Positions 55,241 to 63,131 of a stretch of DNA of 64,000 bases are shown here, piece after piece; positions within the stretch are counted from its first letter, which is position 1, and each line of letters begins with the position of its first letter. Made by a program: the position numbers and the translations under genes. Source of the stretch: Streptococcus oralis subsp. tigurinus AZ_3a (lineage in GTDB: Bacteria > Bacillota > Bacilli > Lactobacillales > Streptococcaceae); the NCBI GenBank assembly GCA_000344275.1, contig AORU01000007.1, positions 59,292 through 123,291 of the forward strand, in the 5' to 3' direction. The notes beneath the pieces were generated by a model. It was not told the origin of the DNA. It ran no database searches and worked only from the letters and a program-made list of their open reading frames with translations.

Positions 55241-55810
55241 ATGGAATCAATATTTGTGAAATTTGCCCAGTATCCAACTATAGAAACGAAGCGTTTATTG
55301 CTCCGTCCTGTAACCTTGGACGATGCAGAAGCTATGTTTGAGTATGCTTCAGACAGTGAAAATACACGCTACACTTTTCCAACAAATCAAAGCTTAGAAG
55401 AAACTAAGAACAACATTGCTCAGTTTTACTTGGCTAATCCCTTGGGCCGTTGGGGAATCGAATTAAAAAATAACGGCAAGTTTATTGGTACCATTGACTT
55501 GCACAAGATCGATACTGTTCTTAAGAAGGCAGCCATTGGCTACATTATCAATAAAAAATATTGGAATCAAGGATTGACGACAGAAGCTAATCGTGCCGTG
55601 ATTGAACTGGCTTTTGAGAAGATTGGAATGAACAAGTTGACCGCTCTTCACGATAAAGACAATCCCGCATCAGGAAAGGTCATGGAGAAATCAGGTATGC
55701 GTTTTTCCCACGAAGAACCCTATGCCAGAATGGATAATAAAGAACCAGGTCGAATTATCACAAGGGTTCATTATGTCTTGACTAAGGAAGACTATTTTGC
55801 AAATAAATAA
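55241..55810 (+). CDS. GNAT-family N-acetyltransferase (RimJ/RimL-like)
   Basis: 189 residues. ETKRLLLRPVTLDDAEAMFEYA at the N-terminus and the acetyl-CoA-binding region AAIGYIINKKYWNQGLTTEA (Q-x-x-G-x-A-like) followed by KLTALHDKDNPASGKVMEKSGM. The family acetylates protein N-termini or small amines; the substrate is unknown. AATGGAGGGAAAAGT before the ATG, own promoter, terminator after. Confidence 0.87.
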   Translation: MESIFVKFAQYPTIETKRLLLRPVTLDDAEAMFEYASDSENTRYTFPTNQSLEETKNNIAQFYLANPLGRWGIELKNNGKFIGTIDLHKIDTVLKKAAIGYIINKKYWNQGLTTEANRAVIELAFEKIGMNKLTALHDKDNPASGKVMEKSGMRFSHEEPYARMDNKEPGRIITRVHYVLTKEDYFANK

Positions 55811-55843
55811 GCAGTTGAAAAGAAATTTTCGACTGTTTTTTCT
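55811..55843 (+). terminator. Terminator between acetyltransferase gene and comEA
   Basis: CAGTTGAAAA / TTTTCGACTG stem (one T-G) followed by six T. Confidence 0.85.
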
Positions 55844-55849
55844 TTCTCT

Positions 55850-55857
55850 TGCGAATA
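55850..55857 (+). promoter_or_regulatory. SigX (cin-box/combox) late competence promoter
   Basis: TGCGAATA lies 20 bases before comEA, matching the streptococcal SigX consensus TACGAATA at 7 of 8 positions. It is preceded by a T-rich tract. It would restrict comEA-comEC to the competent state. Confidence 0.85.
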
Positions 55858-55876
55858 ACTTAAGAGAGGAGAAAAT

Positions 55877-56527
55877 ATGGAAGCAATTATCGAGAAAATC
55901 AAAGAGTATAAAATCATTGTCATCTGTGTTGGTCTAGGTTTGGCCTTGGGCGGATTTTTCCTACTAAAGCCAACTTCACAAACACCTGTGAAAGAAACAA
56001 ACTTGCAAGCTGAAGTTTCGGCCGTTTCAAAGGATTCATCGTCTGAAAAGGAAGTCAAGAAGGAAGAAAAGGAAGAGTCTCCTGAACAAGATCTGATCAC
56101 AGTGGATGTCAAAGGTGCTGTTAAATCGCCAGGGATTTATGACTTACCAGTAGGCAGTCGAGTTCATGATGCCGTTCAGAAGGCAGGTGGCTTGACAGAG
56201 GAGGCAGATAGCAAGTCGCTCAATCTCGCTCAGAAAGTCAGTGACGAGGCTCTTGTCTATGTTCCAACTAAGGGAGAAGAAGCGGCTAGTCAGCAGGCTG
56301 CCTCTGGAACGACTCCTTCGACAAGTAAAGAAAAGAAGGTCAATCTCAATAAAGCTAGTCTGGAAGAACTAAAGCAGGTCAAAGGCTTGGGAGGAAAACG
56401 AGCTCAGGATATTATCGACCATCGTGAGGCGAATGGCAAATTCAAGTCGGTAGATGAATTAAAGAAAGTTTCTGGTATTGGCGCTAAGACCATAGAAAAG
56501 CTAAAAGACTATGTTACAGTGGATTAA
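55877..56527 (+). CDS. comEA: Competence DNA receptor ComEA
   Basis: 216 residues (celA of pneumococcus). Binds incoming double-stranded DNA at the cell surface. One N-terminal membrane anchor (about 14-34), charged linker, SLBB domain (about 75-130, ITVDVKGAVKSPGIYDLP), and C-terminal helix-hairpin-helix pair (VNLNKASLEELKQVKGLGGK...VSGIGAKTIEKLKDYV). AGAGAGGAGAAAAT before the ATG. Overlaps comEC by 17 bases. Confidence 0.97.
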   Translation: MEAIIEKIKEYKIIVICVGLGLALGGFFLLKPTSQTPVKETNLQAEVSAVSKDSSSEKEVKKEEKEESPEQDLITVDVKGAVKSPGIYDLPVGSRVHDAVQKAGGLTEEADSKSLNLAQKVSDEALVYVPTKGEEAASQQAASGTTPSTSKEKKVNLNKASLEELKQVKGLGGKRAQDIIDHREANGKFKSVDELKKVSGIGAKTIEKLKDYVTVD

Positions 56528-58751
56528 GAATTTTCCTATCCCCCTAATCTATCTGAGCTTTCTGTTACTCTGGCTTTACTATGCAATTTTAGGAGCGTCC
56601 TATCTCGCGCTGCTAGGTTTTGTTTTTCTGCTCGTCTGTCTCTTTTTCCAATTTCCATGGAAATCGGCTGGTAAAGTTCTAGCGATTTGTGGAGTTTTTG
56701 GATTTTTGTTTCTGTTTCAAACTTGGCAACAGACACAAGCTAGTCAAAACCTAGTGAATTCTGTTGAAAGGGTACGGATTTTGACTGACACTATCAAGGT
56801 CAATGGAGACAGTCTGTCCTTTCGGGGCAAGGCTGACGGCCGTACCTTCCAAGTTTACTATAAACTCCAGTCCGAGGAGGAGAAAGAGCAATTTCAGGCC
56901 TTAACAGACCTTCACGAGATAGAGCTAGAAGGAAAACTTTCTGAGCCTGAAGAGCAGAGAAATTTTGGTGGATTTGACTACCAAGTCTATCTAAAGACTC
57001 AAGGGATTTACCAGACACTGACTATCAAGAACATCCAGTCAGTTAAAAAGGTTAGCAGTTGGGATATAGGAGAAAATCTGTCTAGTATACGTCGAAAGGT
57101 TGTAGTTTGGATTAAGGCTCACTTTCCAGACCCTATGCGCAATTATATGACGGGTCTCTTGCTGGGACATTTGGATACGGACTTTGAGGAGATGAATGAG
57201 CTCTATTCCAGTCTTGGTATTATCCATCTCTTTGCCTTATCAGGCATGCAGGTGGGCTTCTTTATGGATGCCTTTAAGAAACTCCTCTTACGATTGGGCT
57301 TGACCCAAGAAAAGTTGAAGTGGCTAACTTATCCCTTTTCTCTTATCTATGCAGGTCTGACAGGATTTTCAGCATCTGTTATTCGCAGTCTTTTGCAAAA
57401 GTTACTGGCCCAACATGGTATTAAGGGCTTGGACAATTTTGCCTTAACAGTCCTTGTCCTCTTTATCATCATGCCCAACTTTTTCTTGACAGCTGGAGGG
57501 GTCTTGTCCTGCGCTTATGCTTTTATCTTGACCATGACCAGCAAAGAAGGGGAGGGACTCAAGGCTGTTGCCAGAGAAAGTCTAGTCATTTCCTTGGGAA
57601 TATTGCCTATTCTATCCTTCTATTTTGCAGAATTTCAGCCTTGGTCTATCCTTTTGACCTTTGTATTTTCCTTTCTGTTTGACTTGGTATTCTTGCCTCT
57701 TTTGTCCATCTTATTCATTCTGTCTTTTATTTACCCAGTCACTCAGTTTAACTTTGTCTTTGAGTGGTTGGAGGGCGTCATTCGCTTGGTATCGCAGCTG
57801 GCAAGCAGGCCTCTGGTCTTTGGTCAACCCAACGCATGGCTTTTGATTCTACTGTTAGTTTCATTAGCCTTGGTCTATGACATGAGGAAAAACATCAAAA
57901 GACTAGCAGGGTTCAGTCTCTTTATTGTGGGTCTCTTTTTCCTGACAAAGCATCCACTTGAAAATGAAATCACCATGCTAGATGTTGGGCAAGGAGAAAG
58001 TATTTTCCTACGGGATGTAACTGGGAAAACCATTCTCATAGATGTTGGTGGCAAGGCAGAATCTGACAAGAAAATCGAGGCTTGGCAAGAAAAGTCGACG
58101 ACCAGCAATGCCCAGAGAAACTTGATTCCCTATCTTAAAAGTCGAGGAGTAGATAAGATTGACCAGCTGGTTTTGACCAACACAGACAAGGAGCATGTTG
58201 GCGATTTGCTGGAGGTGACCAAGGCTTTCCAAGTCGGGGAGATCTTAGTATCAAAAGGAAGTTTGACACAGAAGGAATTTGTAACAGAACTAGAAGCAAG
58301 CCAAACCAAGGTACGCAGTGTGACAGCAGGGGAAAACTTGCCGATTTTTGGCAGTTACTTAGAAGTCCTATCTCCAAGGAAGATTGGAGATGGAAGTCAT
58401 GATGATTCTCTCCTTCTTTATGGAAAACTCTTGGATAAGCACTTTCTCTTCACAGGAAATTTGAAAGAGAAGGGAGAGAAGGACTTGCTGAAGCACTATC
58501 CAGACTTGAAGGTGGATGTTTTGAAAGCTGGCCAGCATGGTGCTAAAACCTCATCCAATCCAGTTTTCCTCGAAAACCTCAAACCAGAGATTACTCTTAT
58601 TTCAGTGGGCAAGAACAATCGTGCCAAACTACCTTATCAGGAAACCTTGACACGACTAGAATCCATCAAGAGTAAGATTTACCGAACAGACCAGCAAGGA
58701 GCCATTCGCTTTAAAGGATGGAATAGTTGGCGAATGGAGACGGTGCGATAA
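56511..58751 (+). CDS. comEC: Competence DNA channel ComEC
   Basis: 746 residues (celB). Polytopic channel carrying single-stranded DNA across the membrane. N-terminal DUF4131 region, Competence domain of about eight helices (signature HLFALSGMQVGFFMDA near 238-253), and a C-terminal metallo-beta-lactamase-like domain starting DVGQGESIFLRD. In that domain the usual HxHxDH-type motif reads TNTDKEHVGD, so some metal ligands are altered, as I recall for streptococcal ComEC. Starts within comEA. Confidence 0.96.
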   Translation: MLQWIKNFPIPLIYLSFLLLWLYYAILGASYLALLGFVFLLVCLFFQFPWKSAGKVLAICGVFGFLFLFQTWQQTQASQNLVNSVERVRILTDTIKVNGDSLSFRGKADGRTFQVYYKLQSEEEKEQFQALTDLHEIELEGKLSEPEEQRNFGGFDYQVYLKTQGIYQTLTIKNIQSVKKVSSWDIGENLSSIRRKVVVWIKAHFPDPMRNYMTGLLLGHLDTDFEEMNELYSSLGIIHLFALSGMQVGFFMDAFKKLLLRLGLTQEKLKWLTYPFSLIYAGLTGFSASVIRSLLQKLLAQHGIKGLDNFALTVLVLFIIMPNFFLTAGGVLSCAYAFILTMTSKEGEGLKAVARESLVISLGILPILSFYFAEFQPWSILLTFVFSFLFDLVFLPLLSILFILSFIYPVTQFNFVFEWLEGVIRLVSQLASRPLVFGQPNAWLLILLLVSLALVYDMRKNIKRLAGFSLFIVGLFFLTKHPLENEITMLDVGQGESIFLRDVTGKTILIDVGGKAESDKKIEAWQEKSTTSNAQRNLIPYLKSRGVDKIDQLVLTNTDKEHVGDLLEVTKAFQVGEILVSKGSLTQKEFVTELEASQTKVRSVTAGENLPIFGSYLEVLSPRKIGDGSHDDSLLLYGKLLDKHFLFTGNLKEKGEKDLLKHYPDLKVDVLKAGQHGAKTSSNPVFLENLKPEITLISVGKNNRAKLPYQETLTRLESIKSKIYRTDQQGAIRFKGWNSWRMETVR

Positions 58752-58787
58752 AATAGATAAACTTTTTCGAAAAAATAACTTTTTATC

Positions 58788-58816
58788 TTGACAAGGGATA
58801 GAAAACTTGGTATCAT
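58788..58816 (+). promoter_or_regulatory. Strong promoter of infC-rpmI-rplT
   Basis: -35 TTGACA, 17-base spacer, extended -10 TGGTATCAT. Consensus-like. Confidence 0.9.
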
Positions 58817-58822
58817 ATAGAA

Positions 58823-58952
58823 GTTGAGAAAAGCAGAAGTGAGAGCTTCTCGCCTTGTGACATCAAGTTGCCTGGCCCTACGGATGAAAAGTTTCTAAGA
58901 AACGCTATCATAACGTGCGGGCTTGTATCATTACGAGCCCGCTCTTGTTTTT
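58823..58952 (+). ncRNA. L20-type leader RNA with attenuator
   Basis: About 130 bases of leader before infC with several hairpins, ending in GCGGGCT / AGCCCGC plus TCTTGTTTTT at 58,917-58,952, an intrinsic terminator placed before the coding region. Firmicute infC-rpmI-rplT operons are feedback-controlled by L20 at such a leader. Confidence 0.8.
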
Positions 58953-58980
58953 CTCTAATAATAAAAAAGAGGTGAAAACC

Positions 58981-59502
58981 ATAGCAAAGCAAGACTTATT
59001 CATCAATGATGAAATTCGTGTACGTGAAGTTCGCTTGATCGGTCTTGAGGGAGAACAGCTAGGCATCAAGCCACTCAGCGAAGCGCAAGCATTGGCTGAT
59101 AGTGCAAATGTTGACTTAGTATTGATTCAACCCCAAGCAAAACCGCCTGTTGCTAAGATTATGGACTACGGTAAGTTCAAATTTGAGTACCAGAAAAAGC
59201 AAAAAGAACAACGTAAAAAACAAAGTGTTGTTACTGTGAAAGAAGTTCGTCTGAGTCCAACTATTGACAAGGGTGACTTTGACACAAAACTTCGCAATGC
59301 ACGCAAGTTCCTTGAAAAAGGAAATAAAGTTAAGGTATCCATTCGCTTTAAAGGGCGTATGATCACCCATAAAGAGATTGGTGCAAAAGTTTTAGCCGAG
59401 TTTGCTGAAGCAACACAAGATATTGCGATCATCGAACAACGAGCTAAGATGGATGGACGCCAAATGTTCATGCAGTTGGCGCCAGCAACTGACAAAAAAT
59501 AA
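58981..59502 (+). CDS. infC: Translation initiation factor IF-3 (likely ATA start)
   Basis: 173 residues from ATA 58,981. [26 protein letters not shown] is the N-terminal IF3 signature; the C-domain with [19 protein letters not shown] follows. AAAGAGGTG at 58,967-58,974 is a strong ribosome site 6-7 bases before ATA. The GTG within that site (58,972) is in frame and would need no usable site of its own. infC is known for rare start codons (AUU in E. coli), which let IF3 control its own translation. The frame's upstream extension to 58,915 overlaps the leader terminator. Confidence 0.93.
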   Translation: MAKQDLFINDEIRVREVRLIGLEGEQLGIKPLSEAQALADSANVDLVLIQPQAKPPVAKIMDYGKFKFEYQKKQKEQRKKQSVVTVKEVRLSPTIDKGDFDTKLRNARKFLEKGNKVKVSIRFKGRMITHKEIGAKVLAEFAEATQDIAIIEQRAKMDGRQMFMQLAPATDKK

Positions 59503-59534
59503 TTGTCAGAAAGTTAAATAAAGGAGAAAAAATC

Positions 59535-59735
59535 ATGCCAAAACAAAAAACACACCGCGCATCAGCTAAACGTTTCAAACGTACAGGTTCTGGTGGACTT
59601 AAACGTTTCCGTGCTTACACTTCTCACCGTTTCCACGGAAAAACTAAGAAACAACGTCGTCATCTTCGTAAAGCATCTATGGTGCATTCAGGAGATTTCA
59701 AACGTATCAAAGCAATGCTTACTCGCTTGAAATAA
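59535..59735 (+). CDS. rpmI: 50S ribosomal protein L35
   Basis: 66 residues, bL35: [20 protein letters not shown] and [20 protein letters not shown]. Very basic. AAAGGAGAAAAAATC before the ATG. Middle gene of the infC operon. Confidence 0.98.
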   Translation: MPKQKTHRASAKRFKRTGSGGLKRFRAYTSHRFHGKTKKQRRHLRKASMVHSGDFKRIKAMLTRLK

Positions 59736-59786
59736 TAGCCTAACAGTAAGTAAACAATTCTAGGAAATATTTGGAGGAAATAAAAC

Positions 59787-60146
59787 ATGGCACGTGTTAA
59801 AGGTGGCGTTGTATCACGCAAACGTCGTAAACGTATTCTTAAATTAGCAAAAGGTTACTATGGAGCTAAACACATCTTGTTCCGTACTGCAAAAGAACAA
59901 GTAATGAACTCTTACTACTATGCATACCGTGACCGTCGTCAGAAAAAACGTGACTTCCGTAAATTGTGGATCACTCGTATCAATGCGGCAGCTCGTTTGA
60001 ACGGACTTTCATACTCACAATTGATGCATGGTTTGAAATTGGCTGAGATCGAAGTTAACCGTAAAATGCTTGCTGACTTGGCTGTTAACGATGCAGCAGC
60101 TTTCACAGCTCTTGCAGATGCAGCTAAAGCAAAACTTGGTAAATAA
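59787..60146 (+). CDS. rplT: 50S ribosomal protein L20
   Basis: 119 residues, bL20: [40 protein letters not shown]. Binds 23S rRNA early in assembly and should also bind the leader upstream of infC as feedback repressor. TTGGAGGAAATAAAAC before the ATG. Confidence 0.98.
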
Positions 60147-60154
60147 TAATTGAT

Positions 60155-60187
60155 AAGACTGGAACAGGATTGTCCCAGTCTTTTTTA
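60155..60187 (+). terminator. Terminator after rplT
   Basis: AAGACTGG / CCAGTCTT stem followed by TTTT. Confidence 0.88.
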
Positions 60188-60203
60188 AAATAAAGGAGAA
60201 TAT

Positions 60204-60584
60204 ATGGCTTCAAAAATGTTACACACTTGTTTGCGAGTAGAAAACCTTGAAAAATCAATCGCATTTTATCAAGATGCTTTTGGATTTAAAGAATTGCGTC
60301 GCAGAGATTTTTCAGATCATGCCTTCACGATTGTCTATCTAGGACTTGATGGTGATGACTACGAGTTGGAGTTGACCTATAACTATGATCACGATCCTTA
60401 CGTGGTAGGAGATGGCTTCGCCCATATCGCCCTCAGTACACCTGACCTTGAGGCCCTACATCAAGAACATAGCGCTAAAGGCTATGAGGTGACAGCCCCT
60501 AATGGACTTCCAGGAACTCAACCAAACTATTACTTTGTAAAGGATCCTGACGGTTACAAGGTCGAAGTGATTCGTGAAAAATAA
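60204..60584 (+). CDS. VOC-family protein, lactoylglutathione lyase-like
   Basis: 126 residues. Two beta-alpha-beta-beta-beta units of the glyoxalase I fold: LHTCLRVENLEKSIAFYQDAFGF and FAHIALSTPDLEALHQEH, with His and Glu at the metal positions (MLHTC, ELELTY, FAHIAL, KVEVI). Streptococci lack or import glutathione, so the true thiol adduct is uncertain. AAAGGAGAATAT before the ATG. Last core gene before the second mobile element. Confidence 0.9.
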   Translation: MASKMLHTCLRVENLEKSIAFYQDAFGFKELRRRDFSDHAFTIVYLGLDGDDYELELTYNYDHDPYVVGDGFAHIALSTPDLEALHQEHSAKGYEVTAPNGLPGTQPNYYFVKDPDGYKVEVIREK

Positions 60585-60594
60585 TCCAGTAAAG

Positions 60595-60708
60595 TCAAGT
60601 AGAATGTTCGTGTAAGTGGTAAGAGTTTTTAGAAAATCAAATAATTCAATATTTTTAGGAGAACAGAGAAATCTGTTCTCTTTTTTGTTCGCTTAAAATT
60701 CTACTTGA
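60595..60708. repeat. 11-bp inverted repeats bounding 114 bp at the element edge
   Basis: TCAAGTAGAAT (60,595-60,605) and ATTCTACTTGA (60,698-60,708) are exact inverted copies at the junction between the gloA-like gene and the mobile region. A terminator lies between them. Confidence 0.6.
60659..60686 (+). terminator. Terminator at left edge of second element
   Basis: GAGAACAGA / TCTGTTCTC perfect 9-bp stem, GAAA loop, six T. Confidence 0.92.
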
Positions 60709-60718
60709 AAGGAGCTCA

Positions 60719-60859
60719 ATGATGATAGGATTAGAGATTGTAATGAATTTAGATACGTTAGAAATCTTTGACGTTATCGATCATGATAAGAATGGAAACA
60801 GCGAACAAGCACCTACAACCATCCAGTTAAGCTTATTTGACTCAATGACGTGCATTTGA
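60719..60859 (+). CDS. Small hypothetical protein (46 aa)
   Basis: ATG ATG start with AAAGGAG 4-7 bases upstream, 46 codons, acidic, no membrane segment (LDTLEIFDVIDHDKNGN ... QLSLFDSM). The good ribosome site and operon-like spacing to the next gene support it. Function unknown. Confidence 0.5.
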   Translation: MMIGLEIVMNLDTLEIFDVIDHDKNGNSEQAPTTIQLSLFDSMTCI

Positions 60860-60878
60860 CAGAAGGAGATATATTAGG

Positions 60879-61379
60879 ATGGACAGAGAAGCGCTATACA
60901 ATGAATTAATTCAAAGCGAACCATTAGGTTTCATTGATCCTTTTTCTGACCTTGGCGAATTTGATCCTCTTCAGCTGAAATTTAAACAACCCGTAAAGAA
61001 TCTAGTGAATCGATATTCAGGACAACCTTACAGCTTGGCTTGGCAACATAAAATTATGGAAATGCGGAAGTTGTTTATTGCCTATCAGATAGCATTAAAT
61101 GAAGAAGATAAGCAGATTAACTTTCAGCGAAGAACAAGAAGCGAAGAGTCCAAAGAACATGCTACAACTATTATAACAACCTACTTGAAATTGGGGTTTA
61201 GTTTTAAAGAAATTGAGAAACGTGTTTCTTTATCTTACAAACAACTTCGTCGAGGATGGAAAAGAAGTGATCACATAATGACACATCCTCCTGAATTTTA
61301 TAGTAAACAGGACTTATCTGAAGGTTATTGTTTACCGAGTAAAAAGTTACCTAATAGCATGAGAATAAACGAGGGATAG
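60879..61379 (+). CDS. Hypothetical protein with HTH-like segment
   Basis: 166 residues. The middle (about 92-130) reads ESKEHATTIITTYLKLGFSF-KEIEKRVSLSYKQLRRGWKR, which looks like a helix-turn-helix. It could be a regulator or a phage-type small terminase-like protein. AGAAGGAGATATATTAGG before the ATG. The next gene follows after 3 bases. No firm family. Confidence 0.6.
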   Translation: MDREALYNELIQSEPLGFIDPFSDLGEFDPLQLKFKQPVKNLVNRYSGQPYSLAWQHKIMEMRKLFIAYQIALNEEDKQINFQRRTRSEESKEHATTIITTYLKLGFSFKEIEKRVSLSYKQLRRGWKRSDHIMTHPPEFYSKQDLSEGYCLPSKKLPNSMRINEG

Positions 61380-61382
61380 AAA

Positions 61383-61844
61383 ATGGAAACTGGAATTTGT
61401 AGACGATGTGCTTGCAACTGGGTTACACCTTGCATCGATGAAAAGTATGGTCCTTGCTGGTGGGTAGATAAAAACAAAACGCTGTGTAGTCACTGTTTTT
61501 ATGGTTTTAATGATGAATCTTGTCAGACAAAAGTTTATTACAGACCAGGGCATGATTGGCTTGAGAGAGATTGGGAATTTGCTTGGGAAATACTGACAAA
61601 TTCAAAAAGTTATTGGGTATATGATATGGAACATGATGTGTTGTGTGTTGTTGGTTTAGGAGATCATATTGGAGCCGTTAGATTTATTGTAAGGAACTTT
61701 TATGGACTTAATCGCATTTATCGTGAGGATATTCCTAAATGGCAAGAAATTATTGGGAATAATATGATTTTTTATAATGCAAAGGTCAATGATTCAAAAC
61801 ATTACGCTAGTTGTTTGCCTAGAAAGTATAAAAATGAGGATTGA
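61383..61844 (+). CDS. Cysteine-rich zinc-motif protein, phage/MGE type
   Basis: 153 residues. The N-terminal 45 carry CRRCACNWVTPC ... GPCWWVDKNKTLCSHC, a zinc-ribbon-like pattern seen in phage proteins of the C..C.....C...C.WVD...LCS.C type. The remainder is a Trp/Tyr-rich domain without known motif. AGAAA precedes the ATG, with GAGGGA further up. A broken copy of the same N-terminal motif lies at 62,807. Confidence 0.65.
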   Translation: METGICRRCACNWVTPCIDEKYGPCWWVDKNKTLCSHCFYGFNDESCQTKVYYRPGHDWLERDWEFAWEILTNSKSYWVYDMEHDVLCVVGLGDHIGAVRFIVRNFYGLNRIYREDIPKWQEIIGNNMIFYNAKVNDSKHYASCLPRKYKNED

Positions 61845-61845
61845 A

Positions 61846-62517
61846 ATGAACAGTAAAATTATTGACAAGATACAAAATCTTTTAGAGTTAGCTTATGATG
61901 CACCAAACGATGAAGAGGGACAGACTGCCCTTCTGATGGCTCAAAGACTTATGGTGAAGCATAATCTTTCTATGAATGATTTAACGAATAGTACAACTCA
62001 TAAAGATATTGGTGAAACAATAGGAACATGGGAATATAGACTTCCATGGTGGCAAGAAAAGTTGGCTGCTATTTTAGGTGAAAATTTTAGATGTAAAACG
62101 ATAAGAAGACGACTTCCTGAAGATGGCATCACACAGATAATTTTCTTTGGATATCAATCTGATGCTGAACTTTGTAGTAAGGTTTACGAAGGTGCGCTCT
62201 TATACCTTAAATATCGGCTGAAACGACTTTTCCCTACAGTCTCAAGAGCAAGATGGAAAGACTATAAGAAATCGTACTTACTCGGTTTCTTAAACGGAGT
62301 AGATCAACGTTTTCAGGAACAGGTTCAATCATCAGAAGAATTTGGTTTGATGGTAAAAATCCCAGCAGAAGTTTTGGAAGAACAACGACTTCGTATGGGG
62401 AAATTAGAGAGTAGAAGCCTAAAAATCGAAATTGAAGTTGATTATGAGGCTTATATTGCTGGTTTTGAACACGCAAAAGAGACCAGGTTGTTATCAGAAG
62501 AATTGTTGAATAAATGA
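61846..62517 (+). CDS. DUF2786 domain protein
   Basis: 223 residues. IDKIQNLLELAYDAPNDEEGQTALLMAQRLMVKHNLS is the DUF2786 helical signature common in phage and plasmid proteins. A second region RLPWWQEKLAAILGENFRCK ... FFGYQSDAELCSKVYEGALL follows. The start at ATG 61,846 is preceded by ATGAGGATTGAA; the frame upstream overlaps the previous gene. Role unknown. Confidence 0.75.
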   Translation: MNSKIIDKIQNLLELAYDAPNDEEGQTALLMAQRLMVKHNLSMNDLTNSTTHKDIGETIGTWEYRLPWWQEKLAAILGENFRCKTIRRRLPEDGITQIIFFGYQSDAELCSKVYEGALLYLKYRLKRLFPTVSRARWKDYKKSYLLGFLNGVDQRFQEQVQSSEEFGLMVKIPAEVLEEQRLRMGKLESRSLKIEIEVDYEAYIAGFEHAKETRLLSEELLNK

Positions 62518-62541
62518 GGAAGAACATAAGAGGAAAGAAAT

Positions 62542-62802
62542 ATGAAAAATACAGACTGGAAAAAAATTACACAAAGACCCCTTACTAGCGAAGAAAAAAA
62601 GGAATACGGAGATGAAATTGAATTCATGTGGGATGGGAAAACTCCTGAATTAGACGAAGAGGTTCTTGTTTACACAAGTGAAAGTGAAGAAGTGTATACA
62701 GATATCTGGGTTGATTTTAACGATGGTATTGGTTTTGAAAATACTTGTAGTAGTGTTATTTATTGGATGAGTTTCCCAAAACCTCCTGAAATCAAGGAAT
62801 AA
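62542..62802 (+). CDS. DUF551-like small protein
   Basis: 86 acidic residues. WKKITQRPLTSEEKKEYGDE at the start and VIYWMSFPKPPEIKE at the end resemble the DUF551-type phage proteins (ending W.P.P). AAGAGGAAAGAAAT before the ATG. No function known. Confidence 0.6.
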   Translation: MKNTDWKKITQRPLTSEEKKEYGDEIEFMWDGKTPELDEEVLVYTSESEEVYTDIWVDFNDGIGFENTCSSVIYWMSFPKPPEIKE

Positions 62803-62806
62803 TGAT

Positions 62807-62893
62807 ATGAAAGAAAAGCCATCTAAAAAAGGAATTTGTAATGTATGTGCTTGCTACTGAGTAACATCTTGTATCAATAAAAAGGAGGATTGA
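62807..62893 (+). pseudogene. Broken copy of the CxxCxC zinc-motif N-terminus
   Basis: From ATG 62,807 the frame reads MKEKPSKKGICNVCACY-stop-VTSCINKKED-stop. The gene at 61,383 has GICRRCACNWVTPCIDEK at the same place. The stop TGA stands where TGG (Trp) is expected, and the sequence runs out after 10 more codons. It is a truncated, nonsense-mutated paralogue. Confidence 0.7.
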
Positions 62894-62894
62894 T

Positions 62895-63086
62895 ATGGAT
62901 GAAGAAGATATTAAATTGTTTAATGCTGCTTTTTTGGGTCTGGGAATAGTAGGGGTGATAGTTATCGCTTTGATAGCTTTCCAACCTGATAGTTATCAAA
63001 GATTCTTAAAGTTTATAGAAATAACTTCAGAGAGCTTTGAAAAATTTTCTAATATCATGAACGAATTACTTTCGTTCTGGAATTGA
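62895..63086 (+). CDS. Small single-pass membrane protein (63 aa)
   Basis: 63 residues with one membrane helix (about 10-28, AAFLGLGIVGVIVIALIAF) and an amphipathic C-terminal helix. AAAAAGGAGGATTGAT before the ATG, 1 base after the pseudogene frame. The size and helix resemble holin-like or small toxin peptides; no evidence decides. Confidence 0.55.
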   Translation: MDEEDIKLFNAAFLGLGIVGVIVIALIAFQPDSYQRFLKFIEITSESFEKFSNIMNELLSFWN

Positions 63087-63131
63087 TTTATCAAGTCAGA
63101 TTTGACTTCAAACTATAACTAGTGAAGGGAT

